Source: CADCWK01 sp035944555
Lineage (GTDB): Bacteria; Chloroflexota; Chloroflexia; Thermomicrobiales; UBA6265
Reading direction: 5' to 3'
DNA: 64,000 bases
Assembly (NCBI GenBank): GCA_035944555.1
Contig: DASZAY010000026.1
Location: 310,001 to 374,000 of the forward strand
The position numbers were made by a program, and so were the translations under genes. This document shows, piece by piece, positions 26,793 through 35,698 of this stretch (positions are counted from its first letter, which is position 1; every line of letters begins with the position of its first letter). The notes below the pieces were generated by a model. It worked only from the letters and a program-made list of their open reading frames with translations, searched no databases and had not been told where the DNA came from.

Positions 26793-28835
26793 ATGACTGA
26801 CGACCCAGGTACCCCCGGCTCCGGCGACGATGGTACCGGCGCCGAACCAGAGATCTCCAACAACGACGGCGGACGTCCACCCCGCCTGCCGCGTCCGCCG
26901 CGTGCCCCGGACGAGCGCCGCCCCGTTGGTCGGTCCCCACGGGCGCTGCCGCCGGGCAACGGGCGCGACGACCGGTCGACCCTCATCCGGTTTCTCAACT
27001 CCCAGGGCAATGGCGACGGCGACCGGACCGAGCGCGAAGGCGACGACCCCGATGCCCCGACCAGTGCCACGCCACTCATCGACGCCTCCGGGCGCGACCT
27101 GACGGCGATGGCCCGGGCCGGCGAGCTGGCTCCGATCATCGGGCGCGACGACGAGATCCTGCGGCTGGCGCAGACCCTGCTCCGGCACGACCGGCCCGCT
27201 CCCCTGCTCGTCGGTGAGCCTGGCGTGGGACGGACGGCGATCGTCGAGGGACTGGCGATCCAGGCCGTCGCCGAGGGAGCCGACCCGCGTCTCGGGCGGC
27301 TCCGGATCGTGCAACTGGCGCTGGATCAACTCGGCGGCGACGCCGTGATCCGTCCTCGGATGGCCAACCGGTTCTCCGCCGTGCTGGAGGAGCTCGTCGC
27401 CCACCCCGAGACGATCCTGTTCATCGATGGGCTGCACCTGCTCCTCGGCGGCACGCCGGTCGAGATCGTCCCGTCGGAGGTACTGCGCGGCTTCCTGAGT
27501 CACCATGCCGGTCAGATCGTCGGCACGACCACGACCAAGATCGCCGAGGCGTTGCTGTCGCCCCAGCGCGAGTTTGCCCCGCTGCTGGTGCCGATCACCG
27601 TCGGCGAGCTGTCCGAGGACGACGCGCGGACGCTCCTGACCCGGCAGGCCGAGCGCTACGCAACCCACCACGATGTCGAGATCCCCGCCGAGACGATCGA
27701 GGCGGCGCTCACCCTGGCCGTCCGCTACGTGCCGCAGGGATTCCTGCCACGCAAGGCGGCCGACCTGCTCGACATCGCCGCCAGCCAGCGCAGCCTGCCC
27801 GTCATGTCCGGACGTCCGGACGGTCCCCGGCCGGTGGTCCTACCGGACGCCATCGCCACCGCGCTCCAGTCCCGCTGGGGCATCACCCCGCCGGCCTGGG
27901 ATCCGTCCACGCCGTCTGATGCGCCGGCGTCCACCCTCGCCGCGCCGCCCGACCTGGCCCAGCGGCTGGCTACCCGCATCCTCGGTCAGCCCGAAGCGGT
28001 CGGCGCGGCGGCCGATGCGGTCCGCGTCGCGGCGCTCGGGCTCCGGCCCGGAGATCGCCCCCGCGCGGTGATGCTGTTCGGCGGCCCGACCGGCGTCGGC
28101 AAGACCGCCCTGGCCCGCAACCTCGCTGGCAGCCTGTTTGGCTCCGAGGACGCGCTGCTCCGGATCGACATGAGCGAGTTCCAGCAGCAGCACAACGTCG
28201 CCCGCTTGCTCGGTGCCCCGCCGGGGTTCGTCGGCTACAACGACGGGGGGCAGCTGACGCGCTTCCTCCGGGCCCACCCCGAGAGCGTGATCCTGCTCGA
28301 CGAGATCGAGAAGGCTCACCCGCAGGCGCTTGACATCTTCCTTCAGCTGTTCGACGCCGGCCGGATCACCGATGGGCACGGGCAGGTGCTGGACGCCCGC
28401 CACGCCATCTTCATCATGACAACCAACCTGCCGATGTCCGCCGACCTCGCCGGCGTCCGGGCCCGACTCCGGCCGGAGTTCCTGAACCGCATCGACCGGA
28501 TCGTCCGGTTCCGGGCACTGGAACTCGACGACCTCGAGCGGATCGTGTCGATGCGGCTGGACGAGCTATCCACCCAGCTCCGGCAGCGGCAGATCATCCT
28601 CCGGGTCGAGCCGGACGCGATCACCGCTCTTGCCCGCCCGGAGATCGACGGCCGCGCCGCCAATGGCCGGACCATCGAGCGCCGCCTCGACCAGGACGTC
28701 GCCGGCCCGGTTGCCGAGTGGGCGTCGCTCCTCTCCGGGATGGCCCCGGGGCAGCCGGTCGTTCTGACGCTCGCCCCCACCGAGACCGGAACCCGCGTCG
28801 CACCGCCCGGCATGGTCTTCGACCGGCACGCCTGA
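26793..28835 (+). CDS. ClpA/ClpB-like double AAA+ unfoldase with degenerate first ring
   Basis: This 680-residue protein has a disordered, charged N-terminal region (1-95) instead of a Clp-N domain, then two AAA+ domains. The first keeps the family layout (GRDLTAMARAGELAPIIGRDDE) but has Arg147 in place of the Walker A lysine (GEPGVGRT) and Gly213 for the Walker B glutamate (LFIDGLH), so it should not hydrolyse ATP. The second is intact: GGPTGVGKT (Lys437), pore loop GFVGY (479-482), LLDEIEK (Asp503, Glu504) and arginine finger in FLNRID. No ClpB middle coiled coil is present. It may unfold or extract proteins, plausibly those tagged by the upstream Ub-like system. No ClpP-binding loop was recognised. 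Confidence 0.88.
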   Translation: MTDDPGTPGSGDDGTGAEPEISNNDGGRPPRLPRPPRAPDERRPVGRSPRALPPGNGRDDRSTLIRFLNSQGNGDGDRTEREGDDPDAPTSATPLIDASGRDLTAMARAGELAPIIGRDDEILRLAQTLLRHDRPAPLLVGEPGVGRTAIVEGLAIQAVAEGADPRLGRLRIVQLALDQLGGDAVIRPRMANRFSAVLEELVAHPETILFIDGLHLLLGGTPVEIVPSEVLRGFLSHHAGQIVGTTTTKIAEALLSPQREFAPLLVPITVGELSEDDARTLLTRQAERYATHHDVEIPAETIEAALTLAVRYVPQGFLPRKAADLLDIAASQRSLPVMSGRPDGPRPVVLPDAIATALQSRWGITPPAWDPSTPSDAPASTLAAPPDLAQRLATRILGQPEAVGAAADAVRVAALGLRPGDRPRAVMLFGGPTGVGKTALARNLAGSLFGSEDALLRIDMSEFQQQHNVARLLGAPPGFVGYNDGGQLTRFLRAHPESVILLDEIEKAHPQALDIFLQLFDAGRITDGHGQVLDARHAIFIMTTNLPMSADLAGVRARLRPEFLNRIDRIVRFRALELDDLERIVSMRLDELSTQLRQRQIILRVEPDAITALARPEIDGRAANGRTIERRLDQDVAGPVAEWASLLSGMAPGQPVVLTLAPTETGTRVAPPGMVFDRHA

Positions 28836-28873
28836 CCGGGATCGATCACGGCCCGTTGACCAATCTTCTGCCG

Positions 28874-28906
28874 GACGGCCCGGGCGATGTGATCGCCCGG
28901 GCCGTC
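28874..28906 (+). terminator. Terminator-like hairpin closing the Ub-like/AAA+ cluster
   Basis: A perfect 15-bp GC-rich stem (28874-28888 with 28892-28906) with a 3-base loop lies 38 bases after the AAA+ stop codon. Only a weak T-rich tail (TGCTATCCT) follows. Confidence 0.65.
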
Positions 28907-28956
28907 TGCTATCCTGCCGCCATTGCCTGGATGACTCCGGGCCGCATCTGATTTCC

Positions 28957-28988
28957 GAGGCCCATCGACCGCCGGTCGCGTGGGCCTC
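28957..28988 (+). promoter_or_regulatory. Second hairpin in the 365-base gap before the GNAT genes
   Basis: An 8-bp stem (GAGGCCCA with TGGGCCTC) with a 16-base loop lies in the gap 28836-29200. A further small hairpin (CCCGGC, TTT, GCCGGG) sits about 25 bases before the next start codon. No known riboswitch class or gene was recognised in this gap; it may be a long structured leader. Confidence 0.3.
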
Positions 28989-29200
28989 GTCGTTGCGGCC
29001 GGTCCCCGCCCGTCGGGTGACCAGCGAAGGAGTACGCCAGATGGACCGATCACCCCGTCGCTAACAATCCCCTCACCACGAGTTCAATCGATTCACGATC
29101 TCCCTCTGACTGAAGGGACGCTCCGGCGTGCCCATCGCACCCTGCCGTATCCAATCACCCCCGGCTTTGCCGGGCCCAGCCGCCGATTCGAGGTACTCCG

Positions 29201-30487
29201 ATGACTACCGGACCCATGGCAGCGTCACCCCAGACCCCGACGACCTGGCCACCATCCGCTCCTGACGAGAAGCCCCACCCCGGCGTCTTCAGGTCCGAAC
29301 GCCAGACCTTCCTCGTCGGCGACACAATCTTCCTGCGTGGATTGGAGCCGGAGGACGCCCAGCGCGCATCCGCCTGGCGCAACTCGCCCTACCCGATCAG
29401 CGCCGAGCGGGCTGGCGAGATCATCAAGGAAATGCACGAGAAGTCGGCGCCGGGCAAGCAGCTCTGGGTCGCCTGCCGGCGCAGCGACGGCGTGCCGGTC
29501 GGGTCGGTCCGTATGAACCGGTGGAGCGGTGACTTCGTCCAGACCTCCCTGAGCCTCTACGCCGACCCGGCTCTTCCGGGCGCTGACGAGATCACCGCCG
29601 AGATCCTCCGGATCGTCGTCGAATGGGGATTCGGCGAGGCCGAGGTCCCGCTGTACGTCATCAACGTCCCTGCCGATCAGCTCGCACTCAAGGCAGCCGC
29701 CGAATCGATCGGGATGCACCACGACGCCATGCATCGCGAGCAGTGGTGGCGTGACGGGGCGTGGCGCGCCGGCCTCCGATATTCCATCGGTCACCCGGCC
29801 TGGCGACGGCGGCTTGGCGACCCCGGACCGGGTATCGCCCACGCCATGGCCACCGACGATCCCGCCCGCTGGCGTCCCCGGCAGCACCCGACCTTCGGCA
29901 CTCTCGACGGTACGCCGCCCACCAACGCGGTGATGGTCGGGCCGCGCGTCTACCTCCGGCCGCTGGAGCTGAGTGACGCCTCCACGATGGTCGCGATCGA
30001 GCGGGAAGAGCCGGAGACGTTCATGGACAACGGCCGGCAGCCTGGCTCAGTCGAGGGCTACCGCAACTGGTTCCGCGCAATGGGCAAGGAAGACCCGCCC
30101 GGTACCGTCGCCTTCGCCGTCTGCCGGCGCTCGGACGATCGGCTGATCGGCATGAACGCCGTCTCCAGCATCGACCGGGTCAACCGGACCGGCGAGACGG
30201 AGTCGTGGTTCTACCACGGCATCGGCCGCGACCAGGGGTTCGGGACAGAGGCCAAGCACCTCCTGCTGGCCTACGCCTTCGACCGGCTTGGGCTCCATTC
30301 GATGCGCAGCATGGTCTGGGGACCCAACGGGCGGTCGGCTGCCGCGCTGATCAAGCAGGGCTACCGCGAGGCGGGGCGGACGCCGTGGGCCGGGACCAAG
30401 CACGGCGAGTACACGTACTTTCGCCACTTCGACCTGCTGGCCGACGAGTGGCGCGAGGCGAACGCCCGGGCCGGAACCGCGACCTGA
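29201..30487 (+). CDS. Tandem-domain GNAT N-acetyltransferase (copy 1)
   Basis: This 428-residue protein contains two RimJ/RimL-type GNAT folds. The N-terminal half (about 35-220) is divergent. The C-terminal half (about 245-410) keeps the acetyl-CoA region (GRDQGFGTEAKHLLLAYAFDRLGL, then GYREAG). RimJ/RimL-type enzymes acetylate proteins, antibiotics or small amines. It is a close paralogue of the next gene, with long shared blocks such as FLVGDTIFLRG, SAERAGE and VGPRVYLRPLELSDA, so the pair arose by duplication of an already fused gene. The acceptor substrate is unknown. Confidence 0.87.
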   Translation: MTTGPMAASPQTPTTWPPSAPDEKPHPGVFRSERQTFLVGDTIFLRGLEPEDAQRASAWRNSPYPISAERAGEIIKEMHEKSAPGKQLWVACRRSDGVPVGSVRMNRWSGDFVQTSLSLYADPALPGADEITAEILRIVVEWGFGEAEVPLYVINVPADQLALKAAAESIGMHHDAMHREQWWRDGAWRAGLRYSIGHPAWRRRLGDPGPGIAHAMATDDPARWRPRQHPTFGTLDGTPPTNAVMVGPRVYLRPLELSDASTMVAIEREEPETFMDNGRQPGSVEGYRNWFRAMGKEDPPGTVAFAVCRRSDDRLIGMNAVSSIDRVNRTGETESWFYHGIGRDQGFGTEAKHLLLAYAFDRLGLHSMRSMVWGPNGRSAAALIKQGYREAGRTPWAGTKHGEYTYFRHFDLLADEWREANARAGTAT

Positions 30488-30565
30488 CGCTCGCCCTGTT
30501 CGCTCACCGACCGGACGCCTGCTCACCAGGCAGCGAACCCGGTCTCCTAGCGAGGAGCTGACACC

Positions 30566-31813
30566 ATGCCCTATCCACCTCCGGCACCTGACGCGACCCT
30601 CGATCCCCGCGTGTTCTCGGCCGACGCCCAGACCTTCCTGGTCGGTGACACCATCTTCCTGCGCGGCATCGAGGAGGAGGACGCCCGCCGTGCCGGCGGC
30701 TGGCGGGACTCCCCATTCCCCATCAGTGCCGAGCGGGCCGGCGAGCTCATCAAGGAGCGGATCGAGCACCCGGCACCCGGGCAGATCTTCCTGGTGGCCT
30801 GCCGACGGAGCGACGGGCTGCCGGTCGGATCGCTGACGCTTGGTCGCCCGGACGGTGGCGAGCGGCTCTCCGGCCTGGAGCTCTACGCCGACCCGACACT
30901 CCCCGGCCGGGGCAATGCCGAGGCAGAGATGCTCTCGCTCATCATCGAATGGGCGTTCGGAGAGACCGAGCGTCCCGGCGTCTTCGTCGAGATTGCCGAC
31001 GACCAGCCGGAGCTCCTCGATCGTGCCCACGCGCTCGGGATGTCCCACGACGCCACCTGGCGGCAGCACCGCTGGCGCCGGGGAAGGTGGCACGACTGGC
31101 ACGGGTACACCGCCTACAACTCGACCTGGGTCGAGAAACTCGGCCGGCCGGCGGCCGGGATCACGCACGCCGTCGCCGCTGATGATCCGTCCCGCTGGCG
31201 TCCACGGCAGCACTCGCTCTTTGGCGACCCCGACGGGGACCCGCCCGCCCGGGCCGTCCTCGTCGGGCCGCGGGTCTACCTTCGTCCGCTGGAGCTGTCC
31301 GATGCTCAGGGGATGTCACTCGGCCAGCGGGCTGAGACGGAGACGTTCTTCGACGAAGGTCGCGCCATGATCAGCGTAGCCCGCTATCGTCAGCACATCC
31401 GGTCGCTCTCGAAGGAGGACCTGCCGGACAAGGTCCGGTTCGCCGTCTGTCTGCGGGAGGACGACAGGCACATCGGCTCGGTCGGGCTGTGGCCGATCAA
31501 CCATCGCCACCGGGTCGCCGAGACGGAGTCGTTCTTCCATGACGTCGCGAGCCGGAACCATGGTTATGGCTCGGAAGCCAAGGGGCTCCTGCTGGCCTAC
31601 GCGTTCGATACGCTTGGGCTCCACGCGCTCCACAGCTGGGTCTGGGGGCCCAACGAGCGCTCCGCCAACGCGCTGCGGAAGCAGGGCTACCGCGAGTGCG
31701 GGCGCCTCGCGTGGGCGGGGACCAAGAATGGGCAGTACACGCACGCCTTCTGCTTCGACCTGCTGGCCGACGAGTGGCGCGCGATGACCGCCAATGTCTT
31801 GCGTCCATCCTGA
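30566..31813 (+). CDS. Tandem-domain GNAT N-acetyltransferase (copy 2)
   Basis: This 415-residue paralogue of the upstream gene has the same two-domain layout. The C-terminal half again has the better acetyl-CoA motif (NHGYGSEAKGLLLAYAFDTLGL) and QGYRECG. An AGGAG site precedes the ATG, and the gap from copy 1 is 78 bases. The two copies differ mostly around the N-terminal-domain active region and the domain linker, which suggests divergence in substrate. The shared order with the racemase and a third GNAT gene points to one transcript. Confidence 0.87.
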   Translation: MPYPPPAPDATLDPRVFSADAQTFLVGDTIFLRGIEEEDARRAGGWRDSPFPISAERAGELIKERIEHPAPGQIFLVACRRSDGLPVGSLTLGRPDGGERLSGLELYADPTLPGRGNAEAEMLSLIIEWAFGETERPGVFVEIADDQPELLDRAHALGMSHDATWRQHRWRRGRWHDWHGYTAYNSTWVEKLGRPAAGITHAVAADDPSRWRPRQHSLFGDPDGDPPARAVLVGPRVYLRPLELSDAQGMSLGQRAETETFFDEGRAMISVARYRQHIRSLSKEDLPDKVRFAVCLREDDRHIGSVGLWPINHRHRVAETESFFHDVASRNHGYGSEAKGLLLAYAFDTLGLHALHSWVWGPNERSANALRKQGYRECGRLAWAGTKNGQYTHAFCFDLLADEWRAMTANVLRPS

Positions 31814-31845
31814 TACCGATGCGCACTGACCAGGAGAACGTCCAG

Positions 31846-32559
31846 ATGAAGACCATCGGGCTGATCGGCGGGATGAGCTGGGAGTCGTCGGCGCTGTACT
31901 ACCGGTGGCTGAACGAGGAGGTCCAGCGCCGAATGGGCGGGCTGCACTCAGCCCGGGTCCTGCTCATCAGTGTGGACTTCGCGGAGATCGAGCGGCTGCA
32001 GCACGACGGGCTCTGGGACGAGGCCGGCGCGATCCTGGCCGACGCGGCGCGGTCGCTGGCCGCCGGTGGCGCCGATCTCATCCTGCTCTGCACCAATACC
32101 ATGCATCGGGTCGCCGACGCGATCACCGCCGCAGTCGATATCCCGCTGCTCCATATCGCCGACCCCACCGCCGAGGCGATCTGCACGGCCGGGTTCCGCC
32201 GCATCGGCCTGCTCGGCACCCGGTTCACGATGGAGCAGGCATTTTACCGGGACCGCCTGACCGACCGGTACGGACTCGAGGTCCTCGTCCCGGACGACAT
32301 CGACCGGACCGTCGTCCACGACGTGATCTACGAGGAGCTCTGCCTGGGGCAGATCAAGGACGCGTCCCGGGAGCGGTACCGGGAGATCATGGCGCGACTG
32401 GTCGAGCAGGGGGCGGAGGGGATCATCTTGGGCTGCACCGAGATCACCCTGCTGGTGGGACCAGGCGACGCCACCGTCCCGCTGTTCGACACGACCCGGC
32501 TCCATGCCCTGGCCGCCGTCGACGCCGCCCAGCGGGAAAGGACAGGCCATGGCGCCTGA
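31846..32559 (+). CDS. Aspartate/glutamate racemase family protein (YgeA-like)
   Basis: This 237-residue enzyme starts MKTIGLIGGMSWESS, the signature of the YgeA/aspartate racemase group. It has the two catalytic cysteines expected for cofactor-independent racemases (LLCTNTMH and LGCTEITLL). It interconverts D and L forms of aspartate, glutamate or related amino acids; YgeA homologues have broad specificity. The start has AGGAG at good spacing, and a longer frame upstream overlaps the GNAT gene. Its last codons overlap the next GNAT gene by 11 bases. Confidence 0.9.
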   Translation: MKTIGLIGGMSWESSALYYRWLNEEVQRRMGGLHSARVLLISVDFAEIERLQHDGLWDEAGAILADAARSLAAGGADLILLCTNTMHRVADAITAAVDIPLLHIADPTAEAICTAGFRRIGLLGTRFTMEQAFYRDRLTDRYGLEVLVPDDIDRTVVHDVIYEELCLGQIKDASRERYREIMARLVEQGAEGIILGCTEITLLVGPGDATVPLFDTTRLHALAAVDAAQRERTGHGA

Positions 32560-33106
32560 GCCGGAGCCCGGCACGACGCTGCGGACCGAGCGACTGATTC
32601 TGCGGCCGATGGTGGCAACCGATGCCGAACCACTGCTCGGCGTGTTCGCCGACCCGGAGGTGATGGCGTCGTTCCGGGCCGAGCCGTTCGACCTGGGGCA
32701 GGTCCGGGGCTGGGTCGAACGCAACCTCGCCCACCAGCGGGAGCATGGCTACGGGTTGTGGACGATCACGCTGGCCACGGACGGGCGGGTGATCGGTGAC
32801 TGCGGGCTGGAGTGGCAGCAGTTCGACGACGAGCGCCTCCCGGAACTGGGCTACGACCTGCGCCGGGACGCCTGGGGACATGGTTACGCCACGGAGGCCG
32901 CGCGAGCCGTCCGCGACCACGCCTTCTCGGCCCTCGATCTCCCGGTCGTCGTCAGCGCGATCCGCCGTGGCAACGACCGGTCAGTTGGGGTCGCGCGGCG
33001 CCTCGGGATGCACCCGTGGCGATCGTTCGGAGATCCGCCTCACCACGACGTGTTCCGCCTCGATCGCGACGCCGGTGAGCGTCCTGATCACGCATCCGAC
33101 GACTGA
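32549..33106 (+). CDS. RimJ/RimL-type GNAT N-acetyltransferase
   Basis: A single-domain, 185-residue acetyltransferase. TLRTERLILRPMVATDAEPL is the standard opening of the RimJ/RimL group, and the acetyl-CoA binding stretch is LRRDAWGHGYATEAARAVRDHAF. The ATG lies inside the end of the racemase gene, so translation is coupled. A GNAT next to an amino-acid racemase could act on the D-amino acid or be unrelated; this is speculative. It ends the co-directional group begun at 29201. Confidence 0.88.
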   Translation: MAPEPEPGTTLRTERLILRPMVATDAEPLLGVFADPEVMASFRAEPFDLGQVRGWVERNLAHQREHGYGLWTITLATDGRVIGDCGLEWQQFDDERLPELGYDLRRDAWGHGYATEAARAVRDHAFSALDLPVVVSAIRRGNDRSVGVARRLGMHPWRSFGDPPHHDVFRLDRDAGERPDHASDD

Positions 33107-33310
33107 TGCCCCGGCCACAGGTGCGGTACCGCGCCGGGGAGTGACATTCGCAGGTAGACAACCGGCTGACCACGGGACGATCGGCTGGTCTGCGATCTGC
33201 GGTGATATGGCATCATCACGCGGATTCGTATACGACGGCGCGGTTCCCGTTGGTCGTCGTGTCACCCCGGGCTCCCGTCGTCGGGAGTACCCACCAGAGG
33301 AGCGATCATC

Positions 33311-34435
33311 GTGGAGCCAGTACGCGTCGGCGTCGTCGGCACCGGCAACATCAGCGGCATCTATCTGGAGAACTCGCACAAGTTCCCCGAGTACGAGGTG
33401 GTCGCGGTCGCGGACATCCTCCAGGACCGGGCGCAGGCGCAGGCCGACAAGTACTCCATCCCCAAGGCGACCTCGCCGGACGAGCTGATCGCTGACCCGG
33501 ACGTCGAACTGGTCCTGAACCTGACGATCCCGGCCGTCCACGCCGATGTCGCCATGCGCAGCCTCAACGCCGGCAAGGTGGCCTATGGTGAGAAGCCCTT
33601 CGCCACCAACCGGGAGGACGGCCAGGCCATCCTCGCGCTTGGCAAGGAGAAGGGGCTGCTCGTCGGCTGCGCACCGGACACCTTCCTCGGCGCCGGCTTC
33701 CAGACCATGCGCCAGGCCGTCGACAGCGGCCGGATCGGCGCGCCCGTCGCCGCCAACATGACGATGGTCGGCGCCGGGCCGGACGTCTGGCACCCGGACC
33801 CGACGTTCTTCTTCCAGGCTGGCGGCGGTCCGGTCCTCGACATGGGTCCTTACTACGTCACCGCCATCGTCAGCCTGCTCGGCCCAGTCAAGCGCGTCTC
33901 GGCCAAGGGCCGCTCGCCGCGCAAGGAGCGGACGATCGGCGCCGGACCCAAGGCGGGTCAGACCATCCCGGTCGAGATCATGACCACCGTCTCGGCCCAG
34001 CTCGAGCTGGAGAGTGGCGCGCTGGTCGACTTCTTCCTCTCGTGGGACGTCTGGGGCACCAACAACACCAACTTCGAGATCTACGGTGAGGAGGGCGCGC
34101 TCTCCGGCTGGGATCCCAACACCTTCGGCGGCCCGATCCAGCTCCGGACGCGCGCGATCGCCAGGGAGAACGGCTGGAACCCGGTCTGGGAGGAGCTGGA
34201 ACTCGTCTCCCCGCACTCCGTCAACTCCCGCGGGCTGGGGCTGGCGGACATCTCCGTCGCCCACCGGACCGGCGCCACGCCGCGCGCCAGCGGCGAACTC
34301 GCCTACCACGTCCTCGACGTGCTGCTCGCGATCCTCGACTCGGCCGAGCGCGACCAGCCGGTCGACATCGCCAGCACGGTCCAGCGCCCGGAGGCGCTGC
34401 CGGCCGGCCTCCAGCCCTGGACGGTCACGCTCTAG
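33311..34435 (+). CDS. Gfo/Idh/MocA-family oxidoreductase
   Basis: This 374-residue NAD(P)-dependent dehydrogenase begins with a Rossmann motif (VGVVGTGNIS) and an adenine-binding acidic strand (VVAVADI). It has the family's catalytic EKP motif (VAYGEKPFATN) and a conserved region around GGGPVLDMGPYYVTA before the beta-sheet domain. Such enzymes oxidise sugars, inositols or their acids. The GTG start at 33311 follows GAGGAGCG. The 204-base gap upstream holds a 10-bp palindrome (TCGTATACGA, 33226-33235) but no firm promoter. A terminator overlapping the convergent gene follows. Confidence 0.91.
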   Translation: MEPVRVGVVGTGNISGIYLENSHKFPEYEVVAVADILQDRAQAQADKYSIPKATSPDELIADPDVELVLNLTIPAVHADVAMRSLNAGKVAYGEKPFATNREDGQAILALGKEKGLLVGCAPDTFLGAGFQTMRQAVDSGRIGAPVAANMTMVGAGPDVWHPDPTFFFQAGGGPVLDMGPYYVTAIVSLLGPVKRVSAKGRSPRKERTIGAGPKAGQTIPVEIMTTVSAQLELESGALVDFFLSWDVWGTNNTNFEIYGEEGALSGWDPNTFGGPIQLRTRAIARENGWNPVWEELELVSPHSVNSRGLGLADISVAHRTGATPRASGELAYHVLDVLLAILDSAERDQPVDIASTVQRPEALPAGLQPWTVTL

Positions 34436-34471
34436 GGAAACACCTGGTTCTCGTTCGAGCCAGTCATTCGA

Positions 34472-35371
34472 TCAGATGCCGACCGGCTGCCCATCGCGTG
34501 TGGGCAGCCGGTCGGCGTTTTCGGCCTCGTCCGCCTCGGTGAACGGTTGCCAGGTGAACCGGTCGCGGTAGCGCCCGAGCAACCGGAGGATCGGCCCGCC
34601 GAGCGCAACGACCAGGACCGCGTTGGCGACGGCCCGCGTGAGATCGTGCGGCAGCGAGGTGATCAGGTAGAACCGCGCGTAGGTCTGCAGCGTCTCCAGC
34701 CCGGACATCCCCGGGACCCATGACAGCCCGGCGTCGTAGTCCACTCCCGGCGCGGTGAACGGCCAGAACGACAGGTTCAGCAGGGCGCCGTAGGCTAGGC
34801 CCCAGCCGGCACCGAACACGGCGAGGACGGCCAGTCGCAGGCGTGGACGCCCGTCCAGCCGCGGCAACAGCCCGGCAGAGAGCCCGACCCAGCCCGCAGT
34901 GAGCATCTGGTAGGGCAGCCAGGGACCGAACCCGCCGATCAGTAGCGACGAGACGAGCATCGTCAGCGCGCCGAGCTGAAACCCGATCGACGCGCCGAAT
35001 ACCGCCCCGGCGAGGATGATCAGCAGGAAGACCGGCGAAGCGCCAAGGAACGTTGGCAGCAATCGCAACGTCGCGTTGATCGCGACCAGTACTCCGAGCA
35101 GCGCCACGACCCGCGCCGGCCGGACCTCCCCGGCGCTGAACTCGCCGAGGATCGCGACCAGGCAGAGCCCGGTGATGAGCGCGACGGCGAACGGCGCTAC
35201 CTGACCCGCCCGGCTCTCCCCACCGGCAGCGGCAAAGGGCAACAGGAACGGCCACAGGAACCCGAGCAGCCCGAGCAGGCTCGCCACGACGACCGTGAGC
35301 GTCGCGAACGGCCGGCTGCCCGGCTGGCCAGGCGTTGCTTGTTTCCGGTAGCGGCCGGTCGTTCGTCTCAC
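34472..35371 (-). CDS. ECF-type transporter S component-like membrane protein
   Basis: A 299-residue protein with six to eight hydrophobic segments. The stretch FGASIGFQLGALTMLVSSLL, then GGFGPWLPYQMLTAGWVGLSAGLLP, is typical of substrate-binding S components of energy-coupling-factor vitamin transporters of the CblT/CbrT type. No EcfA ATPase or EcfT gene is adjacent, so it would use a shared module. No cobalamin or thiamine riboswitch consensus was found upstream. The vitamin specificity is therefore open. Confidence 0.78.
   Translation of the reverse strand: MRRTTGRYRKQATPGQPGSRPFATLTVVVASLLGLLGFLWPFLLPFAAAGGESRAGQVAPFAVALITGLCLVAILGEFSAGEVRPARVVALLGVLVAINATLRLLPTFLGASPVFLLIILAGAVFGASIGFQLGALTMLVSSLLIGGFGPWLPYQMLTAGWVGLSAGLLPRLDGRPRLRLAVLAVFGAGWGLAYGALLNLSFWPFTAPGVDYDAGLSWVPGMSGLETLQTYARFYLITSLPHDLTRAVANAVLVVALGGPILRLLGRYRDRFTWQPFTEADEAENADRLPTRDGQPVGI
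34478..34516 (+). terminator. Convergent terminator embedded in the S-component gene end
   Basis: A perfect 16-bp stem (34478-34493 with 34501-34516) and 7-base loop are followed on the plus strand by GTTTTC. It terminates the oxidoreductase transcript while also encoding the last codons of the opposing gene, so the two 3' ends overlap. Confidence 0.8.
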
Positions 35372-35698
35372 CGAGTTCTCCCGGTCACGTCAGCCTGATG
35401 ACCGTTGGGTCGGACTCGATACATGGGCGAGCATGCGATTTGACCGCTACTTGGGCGAGAAGCACAAAGACGGCCAGCTTCGTGGCCAGACCACCCCATT
35501 GGTAGCGGAACGTTCGGCGTAATATGCACACAATCCTGATATACGGGCTCCCGAGCGTTGTGCCAATCGACCGGCACGCCGTTCTGGCCTATCAACAGGA
35601 TCTGACGATACATGACGAAGGCGGGCCGCAGCGTGGCGTCGAGCCTTGTCGTCGATCGGTCACTGGTCGTGGGATCGGAGACGGAGGACGAACGCTGA
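35372..35698. other. Divergent intergenic region (S component / PucR-type regulator)
   Basis: This 327-base region separates two divergent genes and should hold both promoters. Two direct repeats of TGGGCGAG (35424 and 35452) lie 28 bases apart, a possible regulator site. A TAATAT hexamer at 35520-35525 could be a plus-strand -10. No gene or known riboswitch was seen. Confidence 0.3.

Noticed and set aside
21874..28835. Pup-proteasome or CBASS interpretation of the Ub-like cluster
   Set aside because: No Pup, Dop, PafA or 20S proteasome gene and no cGAS-like cyclase or CBASS effector is present. The E1/E2/Ubl/JAMM set fits a ubiquitin-like conjugation system better.
35372..35698. Vitamin riboswitch before the ECF S component
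   Set aside because: No cobalamin, thiamine, riboflavin or queuosine riboswitch core motif could be found by eye on the minus strand.
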